Source: Blautia obeum ATCC 29174
GTDB taxonomy: Bacteria > Bacillota > Clostridia > Lachnospirales > Lachnospiraceae
DNA: 64,000 nt
Reading direction: 5' to 3'
Assembly: GCF_025147765.1 (NCBI RefSeq)
Contig: NZ_CP102265.1
Span: 718,501-782,500, forward strand
A program made the translations under genes and the position numbers. Of this stretch, positions 62,830-64,000 are shown in pieces. The number at the start of each line of letters is the position of its first letter. Within the stretch, counting starts at the first letter, position 1. The notes beneath the pieces are model-generated. The model was not told the DNA's origin, made no database searches, and saw only the letters and a list, made by a program, of their open reading frames with translations.

Positions 62830-62846
62830 TTTAACCAGTGCTTTAA
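62792..62846 (+). terminator. Terminator overlapping the end of the small element gene
   Basis: Arms TTAAAGCACTGGT and ACCAGTGCTTTAA form a 13-bp perfect stem; an inner AAATCAC / GTGATTT pairing extends it. The stop codon of the small gene lies in the loop. Confidence 0.65.
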
Positions 62847-62917
62847 TTATACAAACTGAAGTTATCTATCAATTGTCCAATAATCCTTATAAGCGTAACC
62901 ATCTATTGTTCCAAAGC

Positions 62918-63397
62918 CTACTTCAAATCAAAGAGGGAATTTTCATAGTCCTTTACATAATATCGTACATTTTTACGCCCTTTTTGAATAATGGTGTGTC
63001 CTTCTGCTTCTAATTTTTCTTTTTGTGCTTCAATACCATTTGGGTATTTAGCATTTAGTTCTCCGTTCGCTTTTAATGTTCTCCAATAAGGTGTTTCATC
63101 TTCTGAACGCTGATAACTCGCCCATGCCACAATAGAAACAAAAATTCCTGCCGTAATGGGTTCTGTAAAATCTGCACCACTTAACTCTGCAAAGTATTCT
63201 CGTATTTTTCCGACGGTAATCACTTTACCATACGGAATTTTTTTCATTACTTTGTCATAGTCGATTGGCGGTGCAAAATACATTTTACTGCCACCATATT
63301 TTTCAATGCTTTTCTGGTCTGTAATAATTTGAAATTTGGGCATATCCTTATTATCGTGCAACATAGCATTAAAATCTTTTTTATCTTCGTTTGCCAT
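62918..63397 (-). CDS. MGMT-family-like DNA-binding protein without the alkyl-acceptor cysteine
   Basis: A 159-aa protein whose middle matches the winged-helix DNA-binding domain of O6-alkylguanine alkyltransferases: IPYGKVITVGKIREYFAE, WASYQRSEDETPYWRTLKANG, KEKLEAEGH. The whole protein has no cysteine, so it cannot be a suicidal alkyltransferase; it is closer in kind to alkyltransferase-like proteins that recognise damage. The start is the ATG at 63397 with AGGAGG 8 bases before it; the frame also allows a GTG three codons upstream. Confidence 0.8.
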   Translation of the reverse strand: MANEDKKDFNAMLHDNKDMPKFQIITDQKSIEKYGGSKMYFAPPIDYDKVMKKIPYGKVITVGKIREYFAELSGADFTEPITAGIFVSIVAWASYQRSEDETPYWRTLKANGELNAKYPNGIEAQKEKLEAEGHTIIQKGRKNVRYYVKDYENSLFDLK

Positions 63398-63457
63398 TTC
63401 TGCCACCTCCTACTTTAAGGATAATCTGTTTGGCATTCCTATGCAATGAGGCTGTTT

Positions 63458-63507
63458 GAAAAACTTGACAACTTCCGATTTATCAGTTACCAAAACAGGA
63501 AGTTGTC
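63458..63507 (-). terminator. Terminator after the TfoX-like gene
   Basis: On the minus strand GACAACTTCC pairs with GGAAGTTGTC (10 bp), followed by AAGTTTTTC. Confidence 0.75.
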
Positions 63508-63827
63508 TATTTCTTCTTTTTCGGTTTTAGGGCTGGCAGTTCATCATACATTGCATGAAACAAGCCTGTCAAAAATTCCTTATTATCAACTTCATCTACC
63601 AACAACATCTCTTTTGCTCCCTCATAGGGTAATTCATACGGAGCTGTCGGCATATAATTAATTGCTGATTTTACTGGTTTAACAAGTAATCTATCATCAT
63701 AGATACCGCCTACAATCTTGCCACGATAATAAATAATAAATTCTCCCATCATAGCTCGATAAGTAATTTCTTCTAACTCAGATAGCTGCCCTAAAATAAA
63801 CTCTAAGTATTCCTTGCTTGATGCCAT
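63507..63827 (-). CDS. TfoX/Sxy N-terminal domain protein
   Basis: A 106-aa protein with the TfoX N-terminal fold (ITYRAMMGEFIIYYRGKIVGGIYDDRLLVKP, seen in two shorter blocks around residues 22-51). In Proteobacteria TfoX controls competence; in Firmicutes these short proteins are of unknown role. A Lys-rich C-terminus ends it. GAGGAGG lies before the ATG. Confidence 0.85.
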   Translation of the reverse strand: MASSKEYLEFILGQLSELEEITYRAMMGEFIIYYRGKIVGGIYDDRLLVKPVKSAINYMPTAPYELPYEGAKEMLLVDEVDNKEFLTGLFHAMYDELPALKPKKKK

Positions 63828-63855
63828 ATTTCCTCCTCAAATTGTTATTTCTAAA

Positions 63856-63884
63856 ATTGTATCAAATTCTGCCTGTTTCCGCAA
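63856..63884 (-). promoter_or_regulatory. Promoter of the TfoX-like gene
   Basis: On the minus strand TTGCGG and TACAAT are 17 bases apart, about 30 bases before the ATG. The remaining bases to the window end are AT-rich with nothing further recognisable. Confidence 0.55.
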
Positions 63885-64000
63885 TCAACAAAAATGTCTA
63901 ATACTATCTGTTTTTAATAATCTTAAGATTTTTCTATATACATCTTCCAGTTTTAAATATATAATATAATTACATAGAGCATAATAATTATATTTACATT

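Larger units (their letters stand above)
54934..64000. mobile_element. Integrated mobilisable element (right end not resolved)
   Basis: The left end is placed where the transporter gene breaks off. Contents are ParA, Abi_2 HEPN protein with RNA, an unknown gene, a structured RNA, an XRE regulator, CHC2 primase, P4-type primase-helicase and MobV relaxase. They form a plasmid-like replication and mobilisation set. The sequence is more AT-rich than the chromosome to the left, especially at 55.0-58.0 kb. No integrase or transposase gene lies in the window, and the missing 3' half of the transporter gene is not seen, so the element probably continues past 64000. Whether the MGMT-like and TfoX-like genes belong to it is uncertain. 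Confidence 0.65.

Overview
The window looks like chromosome of a gut Firmicute of the Lachnospiraceae type (Blautia/Ruminococcus-like). The reasons are moderate-to-low GC, AGGAGG ribosome sites before almost every gene, TTGACA/TATAAT promoters, YbbR, HPr, LCP and GH25 families, and Gram-positive cell-wall genes throughout. The species cannot be fixed from the sequence alone.

Region 1 (1-5.1 kb) carries the c-di-AMP cyclase gene cdaA, its regulator ybbR, an HPr-type phosphocarrier and a large secreted cell-wall-binding L,D-transpeptidase. Region 2 (5.1-27.7 kb) is a cell-surface polysaccharide locus. It has dTDP-rhamnose synthesis (rfbB, rfbA, rfbC, rfbD), a Wzm/Wzt ABC exporter whose ATPase has a C-terminal cargo domain, a methyltransferase-kinase protein resembling the chain-capping enzyme WbdD, three large tandem GT2 glycosyltransferases, two smaller ones, an initiating sugar-phosphate transferase and an LCP ligase. 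Two DD-carboxypeptidase family proteins are embedded in it, and one of them has lost its catalytic serine. Region 3 (27.8-31.6 kb) holds an HtrA protease, ClpX and a zinc-ribbon protein.

Region 4 (31.7-38.2 kb) has the gene set of a lipid-linked sugar decoration pathway: two half-size EamA/SMR flippase-like proteins, an ArnC-like glycosyltransferase, two DegT-family aminotransferase-like proteins, an ATP-grasp enzyme and a GT-C-like membrane protein. Region 5 (38.2-40.6 kb) has two identical tRNA-Leu(CAG) genes inside a duplicated intergenic segment on either side of a GH25 lysozyme. Region 6 (40.7-54.3 kb) is ordinary chromosome: carAB, uppP, an Asp/Ser-repeat lipoprotein, modABC, a PucR-type regulator, an MsmK/UgpC ATPase, a DUF89 protein and a probable DUF3786 protein.

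Region 7 (about 54.93 kb to the end) is a mobile element that has cut a nitrate/sulfonate-type substrate-binding gene. It is more AT-rich and carries ParA, a CHC2 primase, a P4-type primase-helicase and a MobV relaxase, plus MGMT-like and TfoX-like genes near the window end. Inside it is the most interesting module. A HEPN protein of the Abi_2 (AbiD/F) family is preceded by its own promoter, a roughly 70-nt GC-rich RNA and an intrinsic terminator, which is the architecture of an RNA-antitoxin system. Next to it lie an unrecognised gene with a PD-(D/E)xK-like pattern and a second, larger multi-hairpin RNA candidate whose wobble pairs point to the plus strand.
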